This document shows positions 54,550 to 62,060 of a DNA stretch of 64,000 nt, in pieces (the stretch's first letter is position 1; every line of letters begins with the position of its first letter). The notes beneath the pieces were generated by a model. It ran no database searches, was not told the DNA's origin, and was given only the letters and a program-made list of their open reading frames with translations. Source of the stretch: Mucilaginibacter flavidus (lineage in GTDB: Bacteria > Bacteroidota > Bacteroidia > Sphingobacteriales > Sphingobacteriaceae); the NCBI RefSeq assembly GCF_024055575.1, contig NZ_JAMXOE010000002.1, positions 248,001-312,000 on the forward strand, written 5' to 3'. The position numbers and the translations under genes were made by a program.

Positions 54550-54550
54550 T

Positions 54551-55555
54551 ATGGACAAAACAAAAACAATAGCCGTAATAGGCGGTGGCAGTTGGGCTAC
54601 AGCCAACGTTAAGATACTTTCGGATAACGATACCCCAAAAGAGATTTTTTGGTGGATGCGAAACGAGAATGCGGTCGAGCATATCCAGAGGTTTAAACAT
54701 AATCCCAACTATATCAGTTCCGTTGAGATAAGTGTTCCTGCCCAAAATATCTCAACCGATTTAAAAGCCACCATCAGCCAGGCCGAATTTGTTTTGCTTA
54801 ACGTGCCTGCTGCTTTCCTGAAAGAGGCCCTCAAAAGCATTACGCCCGCCGACCTTGCCGGCAAAAAAATAATATCGGCCATAAAAGGCATCGTACCCGA
54901 TGAAAATCAGATTATAGGCGAATTTTTAAACCAGCATTATAACATCCCATTCAGCCACTTTATTGTAATCAGCGGGCCATGCCATGCCGAGGAAGTTGCG
55001 TTGGAAAAGCTATCGTACCTCACTATAGCATCGCGTGATAATGAGCTTGCGGCCGAATTCGCCGGCATGTTCAGCACCCGGTATATTAAAACTATTGTTT
55101 CTGATGATATCTATGGTACCGAATACGGCGCCGTACTAAAGAATATATTTGCCATTGCCAGCGGTATTTGTCATGGAGTTGGTTATGGCGATAATTTCCA
55201 GGCAGTGCTCATTGCAAATGCCATCCGCGAGCTGAAACGTTTTGTTGATGCCGTGCACCCCATTAGCCGCGACATAATGGAATCGGCCTACCTTGGTGAC
55301 TTGTTAGTTACAGCATACTCGCAATTCAGCCGTAACCGCACCTTTGGCAACATGATAGGCAAAGGCTACACAGTAAAGTCGGCACAGCTGGAAATGAATA
55401 TGATTGCCGAGGGCTATTATGCAGTAAATTGCCTACACCAGGTAAATAAACAGTACAAAGTGAGCATGCCCATTTGCAACGCTGTTTATGCTATTTTATA
55501 CGAGAAACGGCCGCCCGCGCTGGAAATGAAACATTTGGCAGAACATTTGAGTTAG
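54551..55555 (+). CDS. gpsA: Glycerol-3-phosphate dehydrogenase [NAD(P)+]
   Basis: Reduces dihydroxyacetone phosphate to sn-glycerol 3-phosphate for phospholipid synthesis. Rossmann motif IAVIGGGSWATA at 7-18, the SAIKGI segment near residue 114 (catalytic Lys), SGPCHAEE, and the C-terminal domain with EYGAVLKNIFAIASGI and SRNRTFG. Length 334 aa is standard. A heptad repeat fills its 5' leader. Confidence 0.96.
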   Translation: MDKTKTIAVIGGGSWATANVKILSDNDTPKEIFWWMRNENAVEHIQRFKHNPNYISSVEISVPAQNISTDLKATISQAEFVLLNVPAAFLKEALKSITPADLAGKKIISAIKGIVPDENQIIGEFLNQHYNIPFSHFIVISGPCHAEEVALEKLSYLTIASRDNELAAEFAGMFSTRYIKTIVSDDIYGTEYGAVLKNIFAIASGICHGVGYGDNFQAVLIANAIRELKRFVDAVHPISRDIMESAYLGDLLVTAYSQFSRNRTFGNMIGKGYTVKSAQLEMNMIAEGYYAVNCLHQVNKQYKVSMPICNAVYAILYEKRPPALEMKHLAEHLS

Positions 55556-55581
55556 GTATTTGAATTAACTCAAATACTACC

Positions 55582-55893
55582 ATGAAACATTTATTTAAAG
55601 TAGCTTTAGTAGCTGCCGGAATTTTTTCGTTTGGAGCCGCCAGTGCCCAAACCCACAAGGACTCTACTGTCGGCCAAAAAATAGACAAGACAGCGACAAA
55701 AGTTGGCCATAAAACTTCACAAATTGCTGCGACAGGCGCCGCAGCTATTGTTGATAAAAAATACGAAGGTAAATGCGGCCCTAACGGACAAACTGTTTAC
55801 ATCAATAAACATTCGCATTACTATTACATCAGCAAAAAAGGACACAGGATTTATCTGAAAAAATCACAATTGATGGATAAACATGAAGATTAA
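55582..55893 (+). CDS. Small secreted hypothetical protein
   Basis: A 103-aa protein with signal peptide (FKVALVAAGIFSFGAASAQ), a Lys/Thr-rich alpha segment (GQKIDKTATKVGHKTSQIAATGAAAIV) and a short C-terminal module (KCGPNGQTVYINKHSHYYYISKKGHRIYL). I do not recognise the family. It starts 26 bases after gpsA on the same strand and may be co-transcribed. Confidence 0.8.
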   Translation: MKHLFKVALVAAGIFSFGAASAQTHKDSTVGQKIDKTATKVGHKTSQIAATGAAAIVDKKYEGKCGPNGQTVYINKHSHYYYISKKGHRIYLKKSQLMDKHED

Positions 55894-55942
55894 TTTTGTA
55901 TATTTAAACAGCATCCCTTAAACGGGGTGCTGCTTTACTGCC

Positions 55943-56266
55943 ATGAAAAAGTTCGTGTTAATATTTATTCACCTGGCTTGTACCGTAGTGTTGTTTGGGG
56001 TAGCCTGTACGTCAAGTACGCCGAATGCCAAACTCAAATGCAGCTGGAAATCAAAAGACGGCACCACCAAACTTAAAATAACCGATAAAGGCTTTACGAT
56101 GGATGATGGCGAAGCCATAGCAGAAGACTATTTTGTAAAAGGCGACACCATTTTCACTTCATTTGAAGGAAACAAACCCTATACCGCTTTCTTAATTCAA
56201 AAACTCGACGAGCATAACCTTAAACTAATGGGGCCGGACTCTGTGGCGGTGGAGTATAGCCGTTAG
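55943..56266 (+). CDS. Small hypothetical lipoprotein
   Basis: A 107-aa protein with an N-terminal hydrophobic segment ending LFGVAC, a plausible lipobox with Cys22. The mature part (LKCSWKSKDGTTKLKITDKGFTMDDGE...) looks like a small beta-sandwich or lipocalin-like META-type domain, not assignable. The stop codon TAG is the first three bases of a heptad array. Confidence 0.78.
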   Translation: MKKFVLIFIHLACTVVLFGVACTSSTPNAKLKCSWKSKDGTTKLKITDKGFTMDDGEAIAEDYFVKGDTIFTSFEGNKPYTAFLIQKLDEHNLKLMGPDSVAVEYSR

Positions 56267-56298
56267 TTCGTAGTTGATGGTTCATAGTTCATAGCCGA
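56264..56298. repeat. Heptad array at a stop codon
   Basis: TAGTTCG, TAGTTGA, TGGTTCA, TAGTTCA, TAGCCGA in register. The first unit's TAG is the stop codon of the lipoprotein gene at 55943-56266. Confidence 0.75.
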
Positions 56299-56314
56299 AA
56301 TTGCCTTCTCCACG

Positions 56315-56493
56315 CGTCATTGCGGAACGAAGCAACCTAACCACGCCGTCATTGCGAGGAACGAAGCAACCTCTACATAGGACATTCATGAACCTTACAG
56401 TAAAAAGGAACCTTAAAGCGGCGGATAGGTTACCACAAGCATTTTGCTCCTTGATTTGCGCGCGTAGAGTTTGCTTCGTTCCTCGCAATGACG
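56315..56493 (+). repeat. MITE-like palindromic element R1, copy 3 with a duplicated left end
   Basis: The full element is 56347-56493 with the same 17-bp perfect inverted ends as copies 1 and 2. Another left end (CGTCATTGCGGAACGAAGCA, lacking two bases) precedes it at 56315-56338. This suggests a nested insertion or internal duplication. It fills most of the 343-base gap between the lipoprotein and helicase genes; I see no gene there. Confidence 0.88.
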
Positions 56494-56609
56494 CGATGGT
56501 GAACCCCCCAAATGCAGAAACCCCCATGCCTTGCGGATGAGGGTTTTGCAAACAAACTAACTAAACTAAACCAGTGCCCGAACCACCAGGCACCTTATGA
56601 AAAACTAAA

Positions 56610-58439
56610 CTAAAATCTTCTGCGGCGTTCAGGACGGTCTTCCTTTCGTTTTCCTGAGAAGTCACGGAAGCCGCCACCTGCCGAGCCATTTCTGTCTCCG
56701 CCTTTGTAGCCACCTTCACGGCGTTCGCCACCACCACTGCGTTCGCGGTTGTAGCCGCCTTCGCGACGCTGGTAACCACCGCCACCGCCGCCTTCGCGAC
56801 GTTCGCTGCTGCCTTCGCCGGATATTTCTATCCGTACAGGGCGGCCTTTAAACTCGGCGCCGTTAAAGCCCGCTGTTACCTTCTCAACGTCGGCATTCGG
56901 AACTTCAAAAAACGAGTAAACACCTTTAACATCTATTTTGCCAACAGTACGTCCGCTTATTTTGCTTTGGTTGCAAATGTAACCCAGCAAATCGCCGCGG
57001 TTAAATTCGTCAACCGAACCTAAGTTGATAAACAAACGTGTATATTCTGATTTGCCGGCTTCGCCGCGTGGTGCGCGTTCGCCGTCCCTTTCAAAGCGAC
57101 GTCCTTCTTCAAGCGGCGCATTCAAATCTGGGGCATTTTTGTAATAATCAAGGAAACGGTTGAATTCAATTGACGCAAAACGTTTAATGAAATCCTCTTT
57201 GGTTAAGTCTTTAAACTCTTCCATTATCCGCGGCAGGTATTGCTCAATTTGCTGCTCGTTAACCTGTACATCATGTATTTTGTGTACAATGCTGAACAAT
57301 TGTTTTTCGCAAACATCAAATCCTGTTGGGATTTCAGCTTTAACAAATTTCTTACCTAACCCACGCTCAATCTGGCGAATTTTACCCAATTCCTTTGCAT
57401 TGATGATGCTTATTGATACACCTGTTTTACCGGCACGGGCTGTACGGCCGCTACGGTGAGTGTAGTTTTCAACCTCATCAGGAAGTGAGTAGTTAATAAC
57501 GTGTGTAACGTCGTTAACGTCGATACCACGGGCGGCAACGTCAGTAGCTATTAAAAGCTGCAGGCTGCGGTCACGGTAGCGTTTCATCACCTTGTCGCGT
57601 TGTTGTTGAGAAAGGTCTCCGTGTAACGAGTCGGCATTGTAGCCGTCTTTCAACAAAGCTTCTGCTATATCCTGTGTTTCAATTTTGGTACGGCAAAATA
57701 CTATACCAAAAATATCAGGGTTAAAATCAACAATACGTTTAAATGCGGCATACTTGTCACGGGCACGCACTATGTAGTACTCGTGCTCAATGTTGGCATT
57801 ACCGGTATTCTTTGTGCCCATGGTAAGCTCAAAAGGCTCGTTCATGTACTTTTTCGCTATGCGGCGAACTTCAGTAGGCATTGTGGCCGAAAACAACCAC
57901 GTTTTTTTGGTATCCGGAGTAGTGGATAAAATACTGTCAATGTCTTCCTGGAAACCCATGTTCAACATTTCATCAGCCTCATCCAATACAACAAACTTAA
58001 CCTGGCTAAAGTCGATAGCCTTACGGTTAATAATATCAAGCATACGGCCAGGGGTGGCAACAACAATTTGCACACCGCGTTTTATCTGGCGTAGTTGATC
58101 AGAAATACTTGCTCCACCATAAACGGCAACAACATTAACGTTGCCCATTTTTTTGGAGTAATTTTTTATGTCATTCGTGATTTGTAAACAAAGTTCACGT
58201 GTAGGGCACAATATAAGTGCTTGCGGATGATTTTCTTCGAAGTCCAGCAGTTCCAATAGCGGTAGTCCGAAGGCAGCAGTTTTACCAGTGCCGGTTTGGG
58301 CTAATCCGACAAAATCGTTGCTGCCTGTTAACAATACCGGAATTGACTGTTCCTGGATTGGCGTAGGGTTTTCAAACCCTAACTCAGAGATGGCATTAAC
58401 AATATCATGACGGATTCCCAGATTAATAAATGGGTTCAT
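56610..58439 (-). CDS. deaD: DEAD-box RNA helicase with DbpA-type RNA-binding domain and RGG-like tail
   Basis: ATP-dependent RNA helicase for ribosome assembly or mRNA turnover, CsdA-like. Helicase motifs in order: Q-motif FENPTPIQ, AQTGTGKT, PTREL, TPGR, DEAD, SATMP, and HRSGRTARAGKTG. After about residue 450 comes a DbpA RNA-binding fold (YTRLFINLGSVDEFNRGDLLGYICN). The tail from about 545 is rich in Gly, Arg and Tyr with GGGGGGYQRREGGYNRERSG, typical of RNA-binding and condensate-forming tails. Length 609 aa fits. A cold-shock role is inferred. Confidence 0.95.
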   Translation of the reverse strand: MNPFINLGIRHDIVNAISELGFENPTPIQEQSIPVLLTGSNDFVGLAQTGTGKTAAFGLPLLELLDFEENHPQALILCPTRELCLQITNDIKNYSKKMGNVNVVAVYGGASISDQLRQIKRGVQIVVATPGRMLDIINRKAIDFSQVKFVVLDEADEMLNMGFQEDIDSILSTTPDTKKTWLFSATMPTEVRRIAKKYMNEPFELTMGTKNTGNANIEHEYYIVRARDKYAAFKRIVDFNPDIFGIVFCRTKIETQDIAEALLKDGYNADSLHGDLSQQQRDKVMKRYRDRSLQLLIATDVAARGIDVNDVTHVINYSLPDEVENYTHRSGRTARAGKTGVSISIINAKELGKIRQIERGLGKKFVKAEIPTGFDVCEKQLFSIVHKIHDVQVNEQQIEQYLPRIMEEFKDLTKEDFIKRFASIEFNRFLDYYKNAPDLNAPLEEGRRFERDGERAPRGEAGKSEYTRLFINLGSVDEFNRGDLLGYICNQSKISGRTVGKIDVKGVYSFFEVPNADVEKVTAGFNGAEFKGRPVRIEISGEGSSERREGGGGGGYQRREGGYNRERSGGGERREGGYKGGDRNGSAGGGFRDFSGKRKEDRPERRRRF

Positions 58440-58682
58440 GAATTTAAATAACGGATTTAACTACATCGTCAAATCGGGCGCAAAGGTATGCTTTATTTTC
58501 TACAATTCAAATACCTATTTTAATAATTATGATATTGGTAATTTATCGGTAAGATAAAAGCCATCGGCGTTTGACATTTACAGTTATAGGGCGTTATTTT
58601 TCTGCCGCACATACTGCGAAATATTTCATTTTTTTCTACATTTATATAATTAAAGCCCTTAATACACTTAAACCTTTTTATC

Positions 58683-59543
58683 ATGAATACACTAAAAAAC
58701 GGATCAACCTGCGGCGAGGTAACCATGCTGCAACGCGCACTTTCCCTGTTAGGATACAATTGTACAGTAGACGGCGACTTCGGCCCGGGCACACAGGCTG
58801 CGGTTGAGCAATTTCAGACCGCGCAGGGCCTTACCGCAGATGGCGTAGCCGGACCCGACACCTGGGGCGCTTTGGATAATCTTGCGCCACAGGGAATGGA
58901 TATCTATCACGGCGACAGTATAACCTGGGGCAACCTTTCGCCACACATACAATTTGTTTATTGCAAATGCAGCCAGGGTGCCACTTATAAAGACCCGATG
59001 TTTACCAGTAACGTTAATTCGGCTAAGGGCAAGGGGCTTATTGTGGGCGCCTACCATTTCCTAACGTTTGCCGATTCGGCACAAGTGCAGGCAAATAACT
59101 TTTTGGCCGGCGGCTTTGATTTTTCTGCGCCCGGCTCGTTGCCACCGGCCCTGGATGTGGAATGGCAGGTGGGCAGCGATGATGCAGAAACCAACGAACT
59201 TAACCAATTTATTACCGATAATAAAGACGCCTGTGTACAGATCATTGCCGACTGGCTTGATATTGTAGCGACACAAACCGGGCGTACCCCGGTAATTTAT
59301 ACAGCAAAAGGCTTTATGAATGAATATTTTAGCGGCGTTACCGAGTTTAGCAATAACCCGCTTTGGATACCGGCTTACCAACAGCAACAGCCGGGCTTGC
59401 CGGCAGGCTGGACCAGCTACGCCATTTGGCAGTATAGTGATAACGCAACTATTCCTGGTACCGATGGTGGGCTTGATCTTGATATTTTTAACGGCAGCGG
59501 AGCCGACCTTAAAAAGTTTGCGCTTATTGCGGTGCCGGCGTAA
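58683..59543 (+). CDS. GH25 lysozyme with peptidoglycan-binding domain, no signal peptide
   Basis: Cell-wall muramidase. Residues 1-66 are a PG_binding_1 domain (VTMLQRALSLLGYNCTVDGDFGPGTQAAVEQFQ). Residues about 74-280 are a GH25 barrel with the catalytic region GMDIYHGDSITW, the DxE pair in ALDVEWQ and FVYCKCSQG. The N-terminus MNTLKNGSTCGEV is not a signal peptide, so release must be by lysis, a phage-like device or a contact-dependent system. It faces a convergent pair including an SMI1/KNR4 protein, which raises the possibility of an effector/immunity locus. Confidence 0.92.
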   Translation: MNTLKNGSTCGEVTMLQRALSLLGYNCTVDGDFGPGTQAAVEQFQTAQGLTADGVAGPDTWGALDNLAPQGMDIYHGDSITWGNLSPHIQFVYCKCSQGATYKDPMFTSNVNSAKGKGLIVGAYHFLTFADSAQVQANNFLAGGFDFSAPGSLPPALDVEWQVGSDDAETNELNQFITDNKDACVQIIADWLDIVATQTGRTPVIYTAKGFMNEYFSGVTEFSNNPLWIPAYQQQQPGLPAGWTSYAIWQYSDNATIPGTDGGLDLDIFNGSGADLKKFALIAVPA

Positions 59544-59571
59544 ATATTGAGTAATTAACCACTATTTCTTC

Positions 59572-59598
59572 AAAGGGGCCATATAAAAGGGCTCCTTT
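59572..59598 (+). terminator. Terminator after the GH25 gene
   Basis: AAAGGGGCC at 59572-59580 pairs with GGCTCCTTT at 59590-59598 (one G-U pair) around 9 bases, followed by GCTTTT. Confidence 0.55.
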
Positions 59599-59652
59599 GC
59601 TTTTGGTAAAGGGCGAATTTTGGGCACTTTAAAATTTTTCATTCGAATTCAT

Positions 59653-60294
59653 TTAGAGGAATTTTTTTAATCGTTTTGATAACTTGCCAAAAAACCCAGA
59701 TCGTATTTGCTTCTTTGACAAAAAGTCTTTAATTATTTTGGAATTTATCTCGTTCCAATTTTTGTAATCATATAGGTAGAGTCCACTATAATTATCGAAA
59801 AATACTTTTACACGCTCGTTGAACTTTTTCTGCGCCCTTTTGTCAGAGTGTCTGCCCAAGCGTCTCCATTCTTCTATCAGATATCCCATTTCATTTGTTT
59901 CATAAGGTGTAAACTCTTTTCTATATGTGAATTTACTTAACACTGATAACGCCTTATCAGTATTTATTTTATGAATAAGAAATTGTAGATTTATTAGTCC
60001 AAAAATTACCCGTATCTGTAAAATATCGTCTGTTAAATTTACAGAATTCAAAACGACAAGCAGATCATTCAAATCCCGGCAAAGAGATATATCGATAAAA
60101 AAACGATCGGAATCTCCTTCAGTCGAGACGATCCAGTCTGCGTGGCCGATAACTTCTTGTTTCGAAATCAAATCAAGTTTCAGACATTCACTAAAAACCC
60201 CGAAAAGCGGTTTCATCTCGTTGGGGTCAGTGTGTCCATGGGTTTTTGCTTTTATTTCATCTTTCCAATGGTACAATCCGCCCTTCTCAAACAC
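59653..60294 (-). CDS. Hypothetical protein, partner of the SMI1/KNR4 gene
   Basis: No family recognised. The 213 aa are largely helical and soluble with many aromatic and charged residues; the C-terminus is very basic (KKQIRSGFFGKLSKRLKKFL). The ATG at 60294 overlaps the 3' end of the upstream SMI1/KNR4 gene by 43 bases, so the two are surely co-expressed. Its position behind a muramidase gene and next to a known immunity fold makes an immunity-related role possible. Lower G+C than its neighbours by eye. Confidence 0.7.
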   Translation of the reverse strand: MFEKGGLYHWKDEIKAKTHGHTDPNEMKPLFGVFSECLKLDLISKQEVIGHADWIVSTEGDSDRFFIDISLCRDLNDLLVVLNSVNLTDDILQIRVIFGLINLQFLIHKINTDKALSVLSKFTYRKEFTPYETNEMGYLIEEWRRLGRHSDKRAQKKFNERVKVFFDNYSGLYLYDYKNWNEINSKIIKDFLSKKQIRSGFFGKLSKRLKKFL

Positions 60295-60692
60295 CCGCCT
60301 TTCAAAATCCGCCCGATAAACTCTGCCAATGAATTGGTTAAAGTTATTTTTTCACTATCCGAATCAGCTATGGAAATTGAATACTGATTAGGAATTTCAG
60401 GATTTATTTCCAATCCCCACATTTCCGAATAGATCATGTATTCCGCTACCCATATTGATTTATCCTTCATTTTATTGCTTATCATTTCCCCAAGCGGTAT
60501 CATATTAAAAATGTCTTCGTCAATTTCAAAGCCATCGGTAAAGCGATATAGGGTTTTAAAATCATCGGGTAACGTAATGCCGTAAGTACACTCAACTTTG
60601 TTTATTAACGTTTCGTTGGCTCCCGGATGCAGCGTTAATTTAAAAGATCCGCTGTAAGATTCAAGCAGTTCAAAAGCATTATTTATAGTCAT
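60252..60692 (-). CDS. SMI1/KNR4-family protein (putative immunity protein)
   Basis: A 146-aa protein with the SMI1/KNR4 pattern: VECTYGITLPDDFKTLYRFTDGFE (about 34-57), FNMIPLGEM and a later WG.EI..EI...YSI.IADSDSEKI segment. This superfamily contains many immunity proteins that neutralise secreted toxins in polymorphic-toxin systems (known for the superfamily). The gene is convergent with the GH25 lysozyme about 0.7 kb away and overlaps the following gene. Specific immunity to that lysozyme is inferred only from neighbourhood. Confidence 0.82.
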   Translation of the reverse strand: MTINNAFELLESYSGSFKLTLHPGANETLINKVECTYGITLPDDFKTLYRFTDGFEIDEDIFNMIPLGEMISNKMKDKSIWVAEYMIYSEMWGLEINPEIPNQYSISIADSDSEKITLTNSLAEFIGRILKGGCLRRADCTIGKMK

Positions 60693-60725
60693 GATAAAAT
60701 TAACCAGGCTAAGCCTGAATTTAGA

Positions 60726-60806
60726 ATGAAATAATAGCTAAAGGTCGGCTTAATTATAACTTTCAATACATCACCAATAGTGATTTGCAATTACTTGAAG
60801 TTATAG
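60726..60806. repeat. Imperfect ~82-bp dispersed repeat R4, copy B
   Basis: Starts ATGAAATAATAGCTAAAGGT and ends ATTACTTGAAGTTAT, aligning in order with 11961-12042. It contains a small hairpin (ATCAC/GTGAT near 60770-60784). Located just upstream of the SMI1/KNR4 gene, as copy A is just upstream of the ferredoxin reductase gene. Confidence 0.65.
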
Positions 60807-60929
60807 ATCGGTTTACAAGATTTAGTTTGTGACCTTCCCCTATTCTTGTTTAAATCTGCAATGGTTCGAAAAATCCTTTATCGCTTAGTTACTATAAATT
60901 ATCATAAATAAAATCGTTATCTTTCCCTT

Positions 60930-61802
60930 ATGAAATCAAAAACCTTACTTTTTTTATCCTTCATCCTGTTCGCAAAATTTACATTTGCGCAGGAGGATGT
61001 CCAGAAGGCTATGGATACTACCACCTTCGGCAAAAATGCTGCAGTCGGTAAATATGCTGATATCCGCGGCTTTAAAATGTATTATGAAACTTACGGTAAA
61101 GGCGAACCGCTGCTTATCATCCATGGCAATGGCGGCTCTATCAATAATTTTTTATACCAGATACCCTACTTCGCTAAAAATTACCAGGTAATTATTGCAG
61201 ACAGCCGATCGCAGGGCAAATCAATAGATCATACTGATTCATTATCGTACGAGATGATGACCGATGACCTGAATGCTCTTTTAGATAAGCTGAACCTGAA
61301 ACAATGCAATGTAATTGGCTGGAGTGATGGCGGTATTGAGGGACTGATGCTGGCCATGCGCCATCCTGAAAAAGTGAAGAAGCTGGCAGTAACCGGCGCA
61401 AACCTTTGGCCGGATACCAGCGCGGTGGACCCATTTGTTTACGACTATGCAGTAAAAATGAACCTGAAAGGCCAGGATACCATCAAAAAGATAAAGAATG
61501 TAACACCAGAAATGAAGGACCAGCTTAAGCTGCTGCACCTTTTAAGCTACGAGCCACATATAAAGCTGGAGGATGTAAAGAAAATTACCTGTCCCACGCT
61601 TGTTATTGGCGGCGACCATGATGTGATACGCACCAAACATACTATGCTGATAGCGGAAACTATCCCTAATTCCTATTTATGGATATTGCCAAACTCAGGA
61701 CACTCCACGCCTATTTTTTATAAAGACATGTTTAACCAGGTGGTCGGCGACTTTTTCACAAAGCCGTACAGGAAAATTGAAAAGTATGGGAGGTTTAATT
61801 AG
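60930..61802 (+). CDS. Secreted alpha/beta hydrolase
   Basis: A 290-aa hydrolase with signal peptide (LLFLSFILFAKFTFAQ). The fold markers are LLIIHGNGGSINNF (oxyanion region, about 60), nucleophile Ser in GWSDGG (about 129), Asp in GGDHDVI (about 227) and His in NSGHSTP (about 256), a complete triad. The substrate is unknown; esters or lactones are typical. Monocistronic, with TATCTTTC at 60918-60925 close to the start. Confidence 0.9.
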   Translation: MKSKTLLFLSFILFAKFTFAQEDVQKAMDTTTFGKNAAVGKYADIRGFKMYYETYGKGEPLLIIHGNGGSINNFLYQIPYFAKNYQVIIADSRSQGKSIDHTDSLSYEMMTDDLNALLDKLNLKQCNVIGWSDGGIEGLMLAMRHPEKVKKLAVTGANLWPDTSAVDPFVYDYAVKMNLKGQDTIKKIKNVTPEMKDQLKLLHLLSYEPHIKLEDVKKITCPTLVIGGDHDVIRTKHTMLIAETIPNSYLWILPNSGHSTPIFYKDMFNQVVGDFFTKPYRKIEKYGRFN

Positions 61803-61880
61803 CGCGGCAAAACCACCGTTGATTAAGTTGAGTGGTGAGTAATGGATTAAGTTAAGGAACAATTGTTTTAGTTCTGTTAT

Positions 61881-62042
61881 ATGGAAGACATAAATCCAAA
61901 AGTCGAAATAGAAATTGAAGAACAGGATTCGTTAACCGAAAATCAAAGGAAAATACCTTACAAAAGCCTTGAACAAGCGGACGTCGGGCTGGGTAATTCT
62001 TTGAAAGTGGTAAATGAAAGATTGCGTCTGAATTATGGTTGA
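61881..62042 (+). CDS. 53-residue acidic hypothetical protein
   Basis: ATG at 61881 opens a clean frame (MEDINPKVEIEIEEQDSLTE, then NQRKIPYKSLEQADVGLGNS) ending TGA at 62040-62042. The first half is strongly acidic, the second mixed with a helix-like end. Codon use looks like real coding. It ends 18 bases before the stop of the convergent Fic gene. A partner of Fic cannot be excluded, but the Fic protein has its own inhibitory helix. Confidence 0.5.
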   Translation: MEDINPKVEIEIEEQDSLTENQRKIPYKSLEQADVGLGNSLKVVNERLRLNYG

Positions 62043-62060
62043 ATAACGCAAAATCTTGAT

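Larger units (their letters stand above)
54116..54550. other. 435-base gene-free region before gpsA
   Basis: No gene seen. It holds GGAACAGG words at about 54149-54200 that can pair with CCTGTTC words. A strong terminator lies at 54273-54306 and a heptad array leads into gpsA (54501-54549). Its inverted partner near 54446-54475 contains CCGTTTCCAGTTGG words. The gpsA promoter should lie in 54310-54500. Confidence 0.5.

Noticed and set aside
58683..59543. Prophage fragment around the GH25 lysozyme
   Set aside because: No holin, tail, capsid, integrase or attachment site is visible nearby; kept only as an alternative origin for the enzyme.
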